A stretch of DNA of 64,000 nt from an uncultured Methylomonas sp. (GTDB lineage: Bacteria > Pseudomonadota > Gammaproteobacteria > Methylococcales > Methylomonadaceae): NCBI GenBank assembly GCA_936941155.1, contig CAKZJE010000018.1, positions 1 to 64,000 on the forward strand, in the 5' to 3' direction. Positions within the stretch are counted from its first letter, which is position 1. Every line of letters starts with the position of its first letter. The notes under the pieces are model-generated. The model saw only the letters and a program-made list of their open reading frames with translations. It did not search any database and was not told where the DNA came from. Below are positions 36,663 to 45,599 of this stretch, one piece after another. The position numbers were made by a program, and so were the translations under genes.

Positions 36663-37019
36663 ATGGCACAACTTGAGATTCAAGAATTAGACAACGCTAT
36701 CAAACAAGTTAAAATCATTGGACGACTTGATATACAAGGCACTGGTGAAATAGAAACTTCTTTTACAGCGCACACCGCCAGCAAAAAAGAAAAAGTCATT
36801 GTCGATTTAGCAGACCTCAACTTTCTTTCTTCCATTGGCATACGTCTTTTGCTCACAGCAGCTAAAGCACAAACCAAACGCGGTGGAAAAATAGTGTTTA
36901 TTAATCCGCAATCATCCGTAGAAGAAACGTTAGTCATTGCAGGCATCAATTTATTGATTCCAATCTATGATAATGCTGCATTAGCAACTGAAGATTTAAA
37001 TGCAGCCGTTACAGAATAA
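36663..37019 (+). CDS. STAS-domain anti-sigma factor antagonist
   Basis: The 118 aa form a single STAS domain of the SpoIIAA/RsbV type. The phosphorylatable Ser lies in DLNFLSSIGIRLLL (Ser56 or Ser57). Antagonists bind and sequester an anti-sigma kinase; phosphorylation by that kinase releases it. An RsbW-like kinase gene follows 60 nt later and a SpoIIE-type phosphatase after that, so the classic three-part partner switch is complete here. AAGGT precedes the ATG. Confidence 0.9.
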   Translation: MAQLEIQELDNAIKQVKIIGRLDIQGTGEIETSFTAHTASKKEKVIVDLADLNFLSSIGIRLLLTAAKAQTKRGGKIVFINPQSSVEETLVIAGINLLIPIYDNAALATEDLNAAVTE

Positions 37020-37081
37020 ACCCTGCATAATTTATGATAGCGGCTACCGATTATGATTTATTCAATACAAAGGAGCACGAA

Positions 37082-37492
37082 ATGTTATGCCATTTAACAC
37101 TTAAAAATAACGTTGATGAATTAAATACATTAAGTGCTTGGGTGAATGATAATATTGCCACGCTATTTAAAATACCAGAAAAAACAACGTTTAAAATAGA
37201 TTTAGTTTTAACTGAATTAATTTCTAATATTATTAGTTATGCGTATCCAATTGAATGCGATAGCAAAATTGAAATTAAATGTCGTTATTGGCAAGATAAT
37301 ATCGAAATTGAAATAGAAGACAGCGGCTCTCCCTTTAATCCTTTAGCTGCACCTGATTTGGTTTTGCCAAAAACGCTTGCAGACGCGGATATAGGCGGAT
37401 TAGGAATACATTTGGTTCGCCATTATATCGATGAGGGGAATTATCAACGTAAAAATGATAAAAATATATTTTCTATGCGTTTAAAAATATAA
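37082..37492 (+). CDS. RsbW/SpoIIAB-like anti-sigma Ser kinase
   Basis: AAAGGAG at 37070-37076 selects ATG 37082 (136 aa); an ATG 48 nt upstream lacks a site. It is a stand-alone HATPase_c_2 domain: N box LVLTELISNIISYAYP, DSGSPFNP and GGLGIHLVRH. Proteins of this type phosphorylate a STAS antagonist and bind a sigma factor or another output protein. No sigma factor gene is adjacent, so the output may be something else. Confidence 0.88.
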   Translation: MLCHLTLKNNVDELNTLSAWVNDNIATLFKIPEKTTFKIDLVLTELISNIISYAYPIECDSKIEIKCRYWQDNIEIEIEDSGSPFNPLAAPDLVLPKTLADADIGGLGIHLVRHYIDEGNYQRKNDKNIFSMRLKI

Positions 37493-37872
37493 CCCTCGTT
37501 TTTGAAATTTACACAGCCTATTTTCTATTTAAAATCCCTGGTTAAAACATATTTAATCAATTTGTGATTTTCATAAATTTTATTCAACTCGCTATACTAT
37601 TTACTATAGCTATTCCTACTAGAATTCTTTGTATTGTAAGCTTTAGCTGATGTCTTTTTCTATGGCTAGCGCGTACAATAAAACCAATGAATTATTCTGC
37701 TTATACCTCCACAACGCTTTTCACAATGACAGTATTTATATTTCAACTCTCTTTTTTGAGATTGTTATTGTGAATTCAAATCGTTATTTTCTCTGTATAA
37801 TTCACCTTTATCCTTAGTTTAAACACTATATTACTTAGTAAAAATATTTAGCTGTAGAAAAGCTTTTACCTT
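37493..37872 (+). promoter_or_regulatory. 380-bp leader before the phosphatase gene
   Basis: No gene or repeat is visible. It is AT-rich and must carry the promoter of the phosphatase gene. Several TATA-like -10 words occur (e.g. CTATACTATTTACTATAG near 37590) and no single promoter can be singled out. Confidence 0.35.
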
Positions 37873-39612
37873 ATGGAAAAAACCACGCAAAACTTAGAAA
37901 AAAAGCAGGATGTAGATCTCAGAAAATCTGAAGTAAACATTATTTTTCCTTTAATTCTTTCTAATGGAGAAATCATTAGCGAAGATAGAAGAGCTCCGAG
38001 CGAGTCTCGCTATCGTGCTTATCTTGCAGAGCAACAAATTTTCATAGAAACGCCTTACTACTTAGTTGAATCCTCATTATCAGAATGTCCGGTGAAACAT
38101 CTGAAAACGAGGGATGTGTTAATTACAAAAGGACAACACAATCATTTTTTGTATTTGCTAGTCTCGGGATGTTTGCATATTCATTTTAATTTGACCGATG
38201 GCAAAGAAGTTTTTGTGGTTAAGCAGGGCGAATGTGTGGGCGAAATTTCTTTGTTTGATGGTAATCCTGCCTCTGCGTATGTGATTGCAGGTGAGGCGAG
38301 TAAAGTCATTGCCATCCATGAAGATGTGTTTTGGCAAAAAGTGGCGATTTTGCCAAATGCTGCAAAAAATCTTTTGCAATTATTGGGCAAAAGAATTCGG
38401 CGTAGTAATGAAGAATTACTGAAAGGCATAGAACAGCAGCTTAGACACGAACAACTACAAAAAGAATTAACCGTTGCGGCTGAAATTCAAATGAATATGC
38501 TGCCCAAATTTCATCATTTATTTCCACAACATCCACAACTCAAAGCTTATGGCATCATGCGTCCTGCCAAAGAAATTGGGGGGGATTTTTATGACGCTTT
38601 TGAGGTTGATGCAGAACATATTGTGATTACGATTGGCGATGTGTCAGGCAAAGGGATTCCAGCGGCGTTGTTTATGATGGAAACAATGACTTTGCTAAGA
38701 TCAAAAATCACTAAGCCGAAACGTTTTGCCACAGCCTTAATTACGGTGAATAAACTCTTATGTGAAAATAATGAGAGCAATATGTTTGTTACGCTGTTTG
38801 TGGGCTTGTTAAATGTGGTGACGGGTGAGTTACGCTATTTAAACGCAGGTCACAACCCGCCTTTATTATCTCGAAAAAATAATCCGTTTCACTTATTAAC
38901 TGTTCCGAAAAATATTTTATTAGGTGTTTATGACGAAGCGCGTTATGAAGTGGCGCATACCAAATTAGAAGAAGGCGATAGTTTAGTTTTGTACACGGAC
39001 GGCGTTACAGAGGCTGAAAATACTCTGCAAGAGTTTTTTTCATTAGATCGCACCATTGAAGTTTTAAATTCCAGCTATAGCGATGTCAAAATTTTAGTCA
39101 ACACCTTAGCAGATAAAGTAACTGAGTTTTGTGGTATGCAGCCGCAGTCCGATGACATAACGATTTTTGCCTTACAATACAATCCAAAAGCCACGCTCGA
39201 TATTAAACATAGCTTTTTTGAATGGACGGATGATTTAAGTATGGGTATTCCTGAAATTGATGAGCAACACAAAATCTTAATCGACTTGATTAATCAACTC
39301 TATGAAGAAATCATGGTGAAACATTCGGATATTGAAGTGATTGACGAAGTGCTGCATGAGCTTGTGGAATATACAAATGTACATTTCAATGCAGAAGAAA
39401 AGATTTTTCACGCTTTTGGGTATAAAGATGTAAAAATACATAGTCAATATCATTCAGAGCTAAAAAAGAAATTAAAGGAAATCCAAGCCAAAAGTAAAGA
39501 GAATAAAATGGTCGATAACAATGAATTACTGATGTTCCTTAAAAACTGGTTGCAACATCATATTGCAGTTGAAGACAAACAATCCTTTCTTTATCTTAGT
39601 TCACGGTTGTGA
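37873..39612 (+). CDS. cNMP-binding / SpoIIE-type phosphatase / hemerythrin fusion
   Basis: The 579-aa cytoplasmic protein has three modules. Residues 73-175 are a cyclic-nucleotide-binding domain (VSGCLHIHF, GECVGEISLFDGNPASA). A short coiled coil (178-205) leads to a PP2C/SpoIIE phosphatase (about 225-435) with metal ligands in GGDFYD, GDVSGKG, LYTDGVTE and SDDITIF. Residues 443-579 are a bacteriohemerythrin domain with all seven di-iron ligands: His466, His504, Glu508, His523, His527, His563 and Asp568. It should dephosphorylate the STAS antagonist encoded upstream, under control of cyclic nucleotide and of O2 or NO bound at the di-iron site. The fused sensors are seen; their ligands are inferred. 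Confidence 0.9.
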   Translation: MEKTTQNLEKKQDVDLRKSEVNIIFPLILSNGEIISEDRRAPSESRYRAYLAEQQIFIETPYYLVESSLSECPVKHLKTRDVLITKGQHNHFLYLLVSGCLHIHFNLTDGKEVFVVKQGECVGEISLFDGNPASAYVIAGEASKVIAIHEDVFWQKVAILPNAAKNLLQLLGKRIRRSNEELLKGIEQQLRHEQLQKELTVAAEIQMNMLPKFHHLFPQHPQLKAYGIMRPAKEIGGDFYDAFEVDAEHIVITIGDVSGKGIPAALFMMETMTLLRSKITKPKRFATALITVNKLLCENNESNMFVTLFVGLLNVVTGELRYLNAGHNPPLLSRKNNPFHLLTVPKNILLGVYDEARYEVAHTKLEEGDSLVLYTDGVTEAENTLQEFFSLDRTIEVLNSSYSDVKILVNTLADKVTEFCGMQPQSDDITIFALQYNPKATLDIKHSFFEWTDDLSMGIPEIDEQHKILIDLINQLYEEIMVKHSDIEVIDEVLHELVEYTNVHFNAEEKIFHAFGYKDVKIHSQYHSELKKKLKEIQAKSKENKMVDNNELLMFLKNWLQHHIAVEDKQSFLYLSSRL

Positions 39613-39727
39613 TACGGTGTTTTTAAAACAGCGACGGGCAACTTGTTTGGAAAATTTCACTCCCGCCTAGTTTGCTGATAATTACAAGAAATCGCTTTTG
39701 TCTGCCGAAATACCATAGAGGTGTCTT

Positions 39728-40000
39728 ATTAAAACTATACTCGCCATTTTTATGATTATTTTAATCATGCTACTGCAAAATCGCTTATGGAACGGTGATG
39801 GCGGCATCGGGCAAATTTTAGAATATGAAAATCGCCTTGAATCGTTAAAAAAAGAAGTGCAAGAAAGCCAAGACCGCAATGCTGGACTTTATGCCGAGGT
39901 GCTGAATTTAAGAAATGGTTCAGAAGCGATTGAAGAACGCGCCCGCCATGAATTAGGGATGATTAAAGAAAATGAAACTTTTTATCAAATTATTGAGTAA
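39728..40000 (+). CDS. ftsB: Cell division protein FtsB, probable ATT start
   Basis: FtsB is a bitopic member of the FtsQLB complex. The conserved core is clear: LLQNRLWNGDGG, a coiled coil (about 30-65) and the closing AIEERARHELGMIKENETFY. The first ATG (39752) would cut the membrane helix and has no ribosome site. Starting at ATT 39728 restores an N-terminus like other FtsB (MKTILAIFMIIL), and GAGG at 39718-39721 stands 6 nt upstream. An in-frame TAG at 39716 leaves no ATG, GTG or TTG between. I therefore annotate a rare ATT start (90 aa). The gene precedes ispD-ispF as in other gammaproteobacteria, with a phosphoesterase gene between. Confidence 0.85.
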   Translation: MKTILAIFMIILIMLLQNRLWNGDGGIGQILEYENRLESLKKEVQESQDRNAGLYAEVLNLRNGSEAIEERARHELGMIKENETFYQIIE

Positions 40001-40841
40001 GTATAAGTTTTTTATACTCTTAATCTTTTTTCTTACGCTTTTAATCCTAGGACTGTGGGCTTTCTGGTTTGAACCTTCACGTTTTATTACCACCACAACC
40101 CATATTAAAATACACCAATGGTCTGCAAAATGTGATAGTTTAAAAATTGTGGTTTTGTCCGATTTGCATGTCGGTTCACCTCATAATGATTTGAATAATT
40201 TACGCAAAGTTGTCGAAGCAACCAATACAATACAACCGGATTTGATTTTATTAGCAGGGGATTTTGTTATTCACGAAGTCATCGGTGGAGACTTTGTTAA
40301 ACCTGAATTAATTGCGCCAGAATTGAAAAAACTACAGGCAAAGCTGGGTGTTTATGCTGTATTAGGCAATCATGATTGGTGGTATAGCGGCTGGAAAATG
40401 CAGGAAATTTTCAGACGAGAACAAATTTCGCTATTGGAAAATAAGGCTATTTTGCTGAAAAACGGCAGTTGTCAGTTTTGGCTGGCAGGAATTGGCGATT
40501 ATTGGGGGGCGCATTTTGATACAGATAAAGCCCTGCGCGGTGTGCCTGAAAAAGATGTAGTGATTGCATTTACCCACAACCCCGATATTTTTTATGAACT
40601 CCCCTTTCGGATTGCAATTACTTTTGCAGGTCACACGCATGGTGGGCAAGTCAATTTACCGCTCCTAGGACGATTAATCGTGCCTTCGCAATACGGCGAA
40701 AAATTAGCTAGCGGCTATATTGCCGAAGGCAGGCGGAATATGTTTGTGACGACTGGTATTGGCACGAGCATTTTGCCAGTCAGATTTCGAGTGCCACCAG
40801 AAATTGCGGTTGTTTATCTACATTCGCGTTCTTCACATTAA
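39972..40841 (+). CDS. Membrane-anchored metallophosphoesterase (YkuE/YaeI-like)
   Basis: The 289-aa protein has an N-terminal membrane anchor (about 12-32) and a calcineurin-like domain: DLHVGS, GDFV, GNHDWW, THNPD and GHTHGGQ supply the two-metal site. In this family, related proteins act on lipid-linked or nucleotide phosphodiesters; the substrate here is unknown. It overlaps ftsB by 29 nt and precedes ispD by 15 nt. It splits the usual ftsB-ispD pair and is cotranscribed with both. Confidence 0.88.
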   Translation: MKLFIKLLSKYKFFILLIFFLTLLILGLWAFWFEPSRFITTTTHIKIHQWSAKCDSLKIVVLSDLHVGSPHNDLNNLRKVVEATNTIQPDLILLAGDFVIHEVIGGDFVKPELIAPELKKLQAKLGVYAVLGNHDWWYSGWKMQEIFRREQISLLENKAILLKNGSCQFWLAGIGDYWGAHFDTDKALRGVPEKDVVIAFTHNPDIFYELPFRIAITFAGHTHGGQVNLPLLGRLIVPSQYGEKLASGYIAEGRRNMFVTTGIGTSILPVRFRVPPEIAVVYLHSRSSH

Positions 40842-40856
40842 ACTTTAAAATTTTTT

Positions 40857-41546
40857 ATGAATTCACCAAAATATTTTGCCGTTGTGCCTGCCGCTGGCGT
40901 GGGAAAACGAATGCAAGCCGATCGCCCCAAACAATATTTACCTCTGCAAAATCAAACTGTTATTGAATGTACTTTAACCCGTCTGTTGCAAGCTGATGTT
41001 TTTACAACCATTGCCGTAGCGATTTCTGCTGAAGACCCGTATTGGCCTGAGTTAGACATCTCAAAACACGCAAAAATTTTAACCGCAGCGGGCGGCAAAG
41101 AACGGGCAGATTCGGTGTTATCGGCATTAAAAAGCTTGGAAAATCAAGTACAAGCAGATGATTGGGTGTTAGTGCATGATGCGGCTAGACCTTGTATTAC
41201 TTCTGGCGATATGCATAAGTTAATAGAAACTCTGAAAAACGATGCGACAGGCGGCATTTTGGCGTTGCCTTCGCACGACACTTTAAAACAAGTGAATGGC
41301 GACAATATTCAAAGCACGTTAGATCGCCGCACTGTCTGGCGAGCCTTAACGCCGCAAATGTTCCGCTATGGCGTGTTGAAACAAGCATTGCAACAAACGC
41401 AGGGGAATTTGGCAATTACCGATGAAGCTAGCGCGTTAGAATTAACAGGATTGCCTGCGAAAATTGTCGAAGGTCGCCCTGACAATATCAAAATTACCCA
41501 ACCGGAAGATTTACTTTTAGCACAATTTTATTTGGAGCAGCAATAA
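40857..41546 (+). CDS. ispD: 2-C-methyl-D-erythritol 4-phosphate cytidylyltransferase
   Basis: IspD carries out the third step of the MEP isoprenoid pathway, making CDP-methylerythritol. The 229-aa length is standard. The nucleotide-binding [26 protein letters not shown], and TDEASALE are present and intact. Its stop overlaps the ATG of ispF by 1 nt (TAATG). Confidence 0.95.
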   Translation: MNSPKYFAVVPAAGVGKRMQADRPKQYLPLQNQTVIECTLTRLLQADVFTTIAVAISAEDPYWPELDISKHAKILTAAGGKERADSVLSALKSLENQVQADDWVLVHDAARPCITSGDMHKLIETLKNDATGGILALPSHDTLKQVNGDNIQSTLDRRTVWRALTPQMFRYGVLKQALQQTQGNLAITDEASALELTGLPAKIVEGRPDNIKITQPEDLLLAQFYLEQQ

Positions 41547-42019
41547 TGATACGCATAGGACAAGGTTATGATGTACATCGTTTTACGGATGGCAATTCTA
41601 TTATTTTAGGGGGCGTGACGATTCCTTACGAGCAAGCTTTGGAAGCGCATTCGGATGGTGATGTGGTTTTGCACGCTTTAGCGGATGCGTTATTAGGAGC
41701 GGCGGCGTTAGGTGATATTGGCAAACATTTTCCTGATACTGATCCTGCTTTTAAAGGTGCGGATAGTCGGGTGTTATTGCGCCATGTTTATCACATTGTG
41801 CAAGAAAAAGGTTATGACTTGATTAACGCCGACATCACTATTATTGCGCAAGCTCCAAAAATGTCACCGCACACTGCGCAAATGTGTCGCAATATTGCCG
41901 AAGATTTGGATGTAGAATTCGATTGCATTAATGTGAAAGCGACCACGACTGAAAAACTGGGTTTTGAAGGACGCAAAGAAGGCATTGCAGTGCAAGCGAT
42001 TGTTTTAATTGAAAGCTAG
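41546..42019 (+). CDS. ispF: 2-C-methyl-D-erythritol 2,4-cyclodiphosphate synthase
   Basis: IspF forms the cyclic diphosphate in the MEP pathway. The 157-aa protein has the zinc ligands in GYDVHRF and [29 protein letters not shown], and the C-terminal [17 protein letters not shown]. In most gammaproteobacteria truD follows; here a two-gene cassette intervenes, beginning 5 nt after the ispF stop. Confidence 0.96.
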   Translation: MIRIGQGYDVHRFTDGNSIILGGVTIPYEQALEAHSDGDVVLHALADALLGAAALGDIGKHFPDTDPAFKGADSRVLLRHVYHIVQEKGYDLINADITIIAQAPKMSPHTAQMCRNIAEDLDVEFDCINVKATTTEKLGFEGRKEGIAVQAIVLIES

Positions 42020-42024
42020 AAATT

Positions 42025-42474
42025 ATGGAAGATTTTGCAGGCGCATATTTAGCAAGGAAAAATGATCTTTCCGCATTACCAAAAAATCAACATCATGCTA
42101 TTGCTATTTTTCATTTAGGCGGAATTGCAGTTGAATGTCGCCTAAAATCTTTATTGCTTGATTATCATCGAATCAACAAGTTTGATGAAAATAGCAACCG
42201 TCCGAAAGATTCTATGTACAATCAACCTGTTGCCAATCCGAGTCATGGATTATTGACAGCACTTAGACGAATGCCGGACTTTTATAAAAGAGCTACTTCA
42301 GATATGCAAGTCTTGAAGCATCTTCAAACAATTCTTTATCCGCTAGGATCAACTGATGCTGACTATATTAGTTTGCGCTATATTCCTCAAACTACTCAAT
42401 CACAAGAAGATTGGCAAAAAAGTTTTGATTATGTTTGTGGTTGGTTAGAAAAAAATGAGAAAACAGTCCTATGA
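42025..42474 (+). CDS. HEPN-like helical protein, first gene of an accessory cassette
   Basis: The 149-aa all-helical protein has spaced features seen in HEPN proteins: a first long helix (AIAIFHLGGIAVECRLKSLL), a central SHGLLTALRR and a late SLRYIP. The RNase-type R-x4-6-H motif is not visible, so it may be a non-catalytic HEPN that binds RNA or a partner. HEPN proteins are common in toxin-antitoxin and phage-defence systems. Its ATG follows ispF by 5 nt and its stop overlaps the next ATG (ATGA). The HEPN call is by pattern and moderate in strength. Confidence 0.55.
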   Translation: MEDFAGAYLARKNDLSALPKNQHHAIAIFHLGGIAVECRLKSLLLDYHRINKFDENSNRPKDSMYNQPVANPSHGLLTALRRMPDFYKRATSDMQVLKHLQTILYPLGSTDADYISLRYIPQTTQSQEDWQKSFDYVCGWLEKNEKTVL

Positions 42475-45125
42475 AAGCTGCAATCCAACTCAGAAAAGCC
42501 CTGAATCAAAAGTTTCCTAAACAATTTGAATTAGATATTGGCGAAGGCGGTTTTGTTTTACTAACCATTATTTCAAATCAGTTTGAAAAAAGGACTCGAA
42601 AAGAACGCTTAGAGCAAGTTGAGCTGTTAATAAAAGAATCAGGATTAACGCCAGGAATCATAGAGCTTTATACCGTTGATGAAGCGACCAATGAGGGCGT
42701 TTCAATTTCAAACACAGAAGATACAGCTCCTTTATCATGGCAAGATGCTGTGGCAATGTTATCTGCGGGTAAAACTTCATTTGCTAAAAAACCTAAACAC
42801 TCTATTAAGCGCGTAGTGTTTTATTCCTATAAAGGCGGAGTTGGACGAACTACTGCTTTAATTCAAACGGCTTTTCAATTAGCAAGACAAGGCAAGCGCG
42901 TTGTTTTAGTGGATATGGACGTAGAAGCTCCAGGATTACAAGCTTTATTGCCACCTACTGATAAGCCTGTTGATGAGGGTTTGATTGATTATTTATGGGA
43001 GCGTCAAACCTGCTTTTTTGATGAATATCATCAGCCGCAAATTGAATTAACCAATATCATTTATAGCGTTAAAGATAGCCAATCACGTCGTGATTTATTT
43101 ATTGTCCCTGCCGGAAAAATAGGACAGCGTTATATTCAGCGTTTATCCATCCTTTCCACCACACATTTATTTTCTGCAAATACAGACCCTTGGCATCAAT
43201 TTGAAGAGGAGCTTTGGAAACAATATCAACCCGATATTATGCTAATTGATGCGCGTACCGGATTAAATGAATGGGGTGGATTATCTTTATTGCAGCTTGC
43301 GGATGAAGCATTTGTGGTTTTATATCCCAGTCAACAAAATGCAGAAGGGATTTGTTTTGTTAGAAATTTATTAAAAGAATTAACGGGCGTTCAAGCTAAA
43401 TTAGTTTTATCGCCTATTCCAGAAGGAGCTATTGGTCGTTCTCTTGTGGAAAAAATTGAACCTGACTTAAATCTTGAAGTAGATATAAGAAAAGATCTGA
43501 GAGGAGAAAAAGAAGAAATTAAAGAGGAAGTTATTAAAATTCCTTATCTTCCTGATATTGCGGCCAGTTATCAGTTTCCAGTTGAAAATGCTCTGAGTTG
43601 GTATGCACCATTAGCGAATCAATTGCTTGAAATTAGCGGTATCGAAGAAACAGTAGCAATACTAGCCGAGTCTAACCGTTTAGAATTAATTAAATCTTTA
43701 AGTTTTCCTGAGCCAAATGCTGAAAGTATTTTGGATACAGAATTTGATTTTAATACTATTTTTCAAAAAACTGCTGATTTTGATCTCTTCTTAGAAGATT
43801 CTGTTTGGGTAATTAGAGGACGTAAAGGAACTGGAAAATCAGCACTTTATAAGTTATTCACTAAATATACAGAAATTGCTAAAAAACGCGCTGGTGGCAT
43901 ATTAAATAATATTAGCATTTCCTCTGGGCATGGTATTAACAATACATTTAAACCTAATGCGGATGTTTTTTCAGATATTCAAAAACAAATAGTAACGGAT
44001 GATTCAGATTGGCTATCAATATGGCGTGCTTATGCCATTATTCGTCTTTATCAATCTTATCCAGAATTTACTGATATTATCAAATCAGTAAAATTAAATA
44101 GCTTGTCTTCTCGCTTAGAATACAATTTTAAGGTAACTGAAAATATCGCATGGGAATCTAAACACACGTCAAAACTTTTAGAATTTGCAACTGATACAAA
44201 ATTAAATGGTTTGTGTCGTGATGCTATTACTCATTTCAATAATTATTTGAAAAATAAAAATCAAAAAATATGGTTGCTTTATGATGATTTAGATCAAGAT
44301 ATTAGAGAGAATACGAGTTGGCAAAAAGAGGCTCTCGGTGGATTAATGCGTTTAATTTACGATACCAACAATAATAATTTGTATCAAATTCGTTTTAAGG
44401 TTTTTTTGCGTGAAGATATTTGGAGTAATTTAGTTTTCACCAATAAAAGCCATTTCGGTGATGCCAGAACTTTACTTTTAAAATGGGACAAAGAAGATTT
44501 TTTCCGTTTAGCCTATCGTTTAGCTGTTGGTGGTTCAGAAAAATTTAAAACTTTTACTCACCGTATTTTGCCATTGGCGGACAATCAATTGGATGAAACT
44601 AATGAAGAAACTTTACGACAAGCTTTATCACCTCTATGGGGATTGCGCCAAAAAAGTAAAAATGCTTATGTTGCTCAATGGGTATATTCGCGTTTAACAG
44701 ATTCCAGTGAAAATACTTATCCTCGTTCATTAACTATTCTATTAAATACCGCAAAAAATGTTGAGTTAAAACAAAACCAAGGTAAAAATGCACCTAGTGA
44801 TCATTTATTACGTTGGAATTCTTTAACTCAAGGTTTGGAAGCAGCATCCAAAGAACGCTGTGAAGCTATTAGACAGGAATATGATTCTGAATTATCAGAG
44901 TTTTTTAACAAAATTACTGATCTTGAGTCATTGTTTAAAGAGGATAATTTAAAACGAGTATGGCAAGAAACAATGCAATCAAAATTATCGTATGATTTAT
45001 TCGTTAAAAAATTAAAAGATATTGGTCTATTAGAAACTAAAAAATATTCTCACTATGATTATGCGATTGCAAATATTTATGTATATGGTTTTGGTATTTC
45101 AAGAAAACAAGGACAACGGAAATAA
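42471..45125 (+). CDS. Two-P-loop ATPase: MinD/ParA-like KGGVGR domain plus a second NTPase domain
   Basis: The 884-aa protein begins with a small alpha/beta domain (about 1-75). A MinD/ParA-like domain follows (about 113-390), with deviant Walker A YKGGVGRTT at 120-128 in which Arg replaces the usual Lys after GVG, VDMDVEAPG, and LIDARTGLNEWG. A second P-loop domain follows (about 425-700) with GRKGTGKS (450-457) and Walker B IWLLYDDLDQD. It resembles Sll1717-like ATPases. The C-terminal ~180 aa are helical with no recognised family. It is coupled to the HEPN-like gene by an ATGA overlap and is more AT-rich than ispD/ispF, pointing to acquisition. A defence or stress role is likely but inferred. 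Confidence 0.7.
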   Translation: MKAAIQLRKALNQKFPKQFELDIGEGGFVLLTIISNQFEKRTRKERLEQVELLIKESGLTPGIIELYTVDEATNEGVSISNTEDTAPLSWQDAVAMLSAGKTSFAKKPKHSIKRVVFYSYKGGVGRTTALIQTAFQLARQGKRVVLVDMDVEAPGLQALLPPTDKPVDEGLIDYLWERQTCFFDEYHQPQIELTNIIYSVKDSQSRRDLFIVPAGKIGQRYIQRLSILSTTHLFSANTDPWHQFEEELWKQYQPDIMLIDARTGLNEWGGLSLLQLADEAFVVLYPSQQNAEGICFVRNLLKELTGVQAKLVLSPIPEGAIGRSLVEKIEPDLNLEVDIRKDLRGEKEEIKEEVIKIPYLPDIAASYQFPVENALSWYAPLANQLLEISGIEETVAILAESNRLELIKSLSFPEPNAESILDTEFDFNTIFQKTADFDLFLEDSVWVIRGRKGTGKSALYKLFTKYTEIAKKRAGGILNNISISSGHGINNTFKPNADVFSDIQKQIVTDDSDWLSIWRAYAIIRLYQSYPEFTDIIKSVKLNSLSSRLEYNFKVTENIAWESKHTSKLLEFATDTKLNGLCRDAITHFNNYLKNKNQKIWLLYDDLDQDIRENTSWQKEALGGLMRLIYDTNNNNLYQIRFKVFLREDIWSNLVFTNKSHFGDARTLLLKWDKEDFFRLAYRLAVGGSEKFKTFTHRILPLADNQLDETNEETLRQALSPLWGLRQKSKNAYVAQWVYSRLTDSSENTYPRSLTILLNTAKNVELKQNQGKNAPSDHLLRWNSLTQGLEAASKERCEAIRQEYDSELSEFFNKITDLESLFKEDNLKRVWQETMQSKLSYDLFVKKLKDIGLLETKKYSHYDYAIANIYVYGFGISRKQGQRK

Positions 45126-45183
45126 TATATAAACTTGTGCTTTTTAAGTGTTTTCTTACAATACCTTAACAATTGGATTAACC

Positions 45184-45441
45184 TTGTCTTACTCACTCCC
45201 CATTTGGGCTTATGCCTACGGTTCACTAGCCGCCCCAGGCAAAATCAAAACCTTAGCGGCTGATTTTATTGTCGAAGAACTTTTGCCATTTCAACCCGAA
45301 GGCAACGGCGAGCACGTTTTTCTACACATTTAAAAAACAGGCTAAAACACTGAATACGTTGCTCGTCTTCTTGCGAATCTATCTTATTTGCCACAAAAAT
45401 ACAAAGTAATATACAGCTTTGCAGGCTGTTTCTATGATTGA
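45184..45441 (+). pseudogene. truD: truD remnant (tRNA pseudouridine-13 synthase), broken
   Basis: The frame from TTG 45184 gives the N-terminus of TruD: AYGSLAAPGKIKTLAADFIV, then EELLPF and GNGEHVFLHI. An in-frame TAA at 45331 interrupts it, KTG follows, a second TAA at 45343 appears, and homology resumes with NTEYVARLLANLSYLPQKYK before the reading frame is lost. Both TAA fall where related proteins have Glu or Lys (GAA/AAA), so single changes explain them. The catalytic Asp region and the remaining ~270 residues are missing. It stands where truD normally follows ispF. Any TruD activity must come from elsewhere. Confidence 0.8.
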
Positions 45442-45473
45442 CGTTAGCGTTGTAATATAAACTGAAAATTTTC

Positions 45474-45491
45474 AAGACGACCAGTCGTCTT
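45474..45491. repeat. AAGACGAC-CA-GTCGTCTT palindrome, copy 4
   Basis: Identical core, 33 bp past the point where the truD remnant loses its frame. Left flank AAAATTTTC, right flank AAGTAAATT. Confidence 0.85.
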
Positions 45492-45521
45492 AAGTAAATT
45501 CGATTCAAAAGAATAGGGCAC

Positions 45522-45560
45522 AAAAAAACCGCCTTTAAGTTTCCACAAAGGCGGTTTTTT
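45522..45560. terminator. Bidirectional terminator
   Basis: AAAAAACCGCCTTTA and AAAGGCGGTTTTTT form a 10-bp G/C core stem with A tract on one side and T tract on the other, between the truD remnant and the convergent CorC-like gene. Confidence 0.85.
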
Positions 45561-45599
45561 AATTCGTTATGGCGTATTTTCGTTGGGTTATATTTGAAA

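Noticed and set aside
45331..45345. TAA read as a sense codon in truD
   Set aside because: All other genes end normally at TAA, and truD loses its frame soon after, so decay is the simpler explanation.
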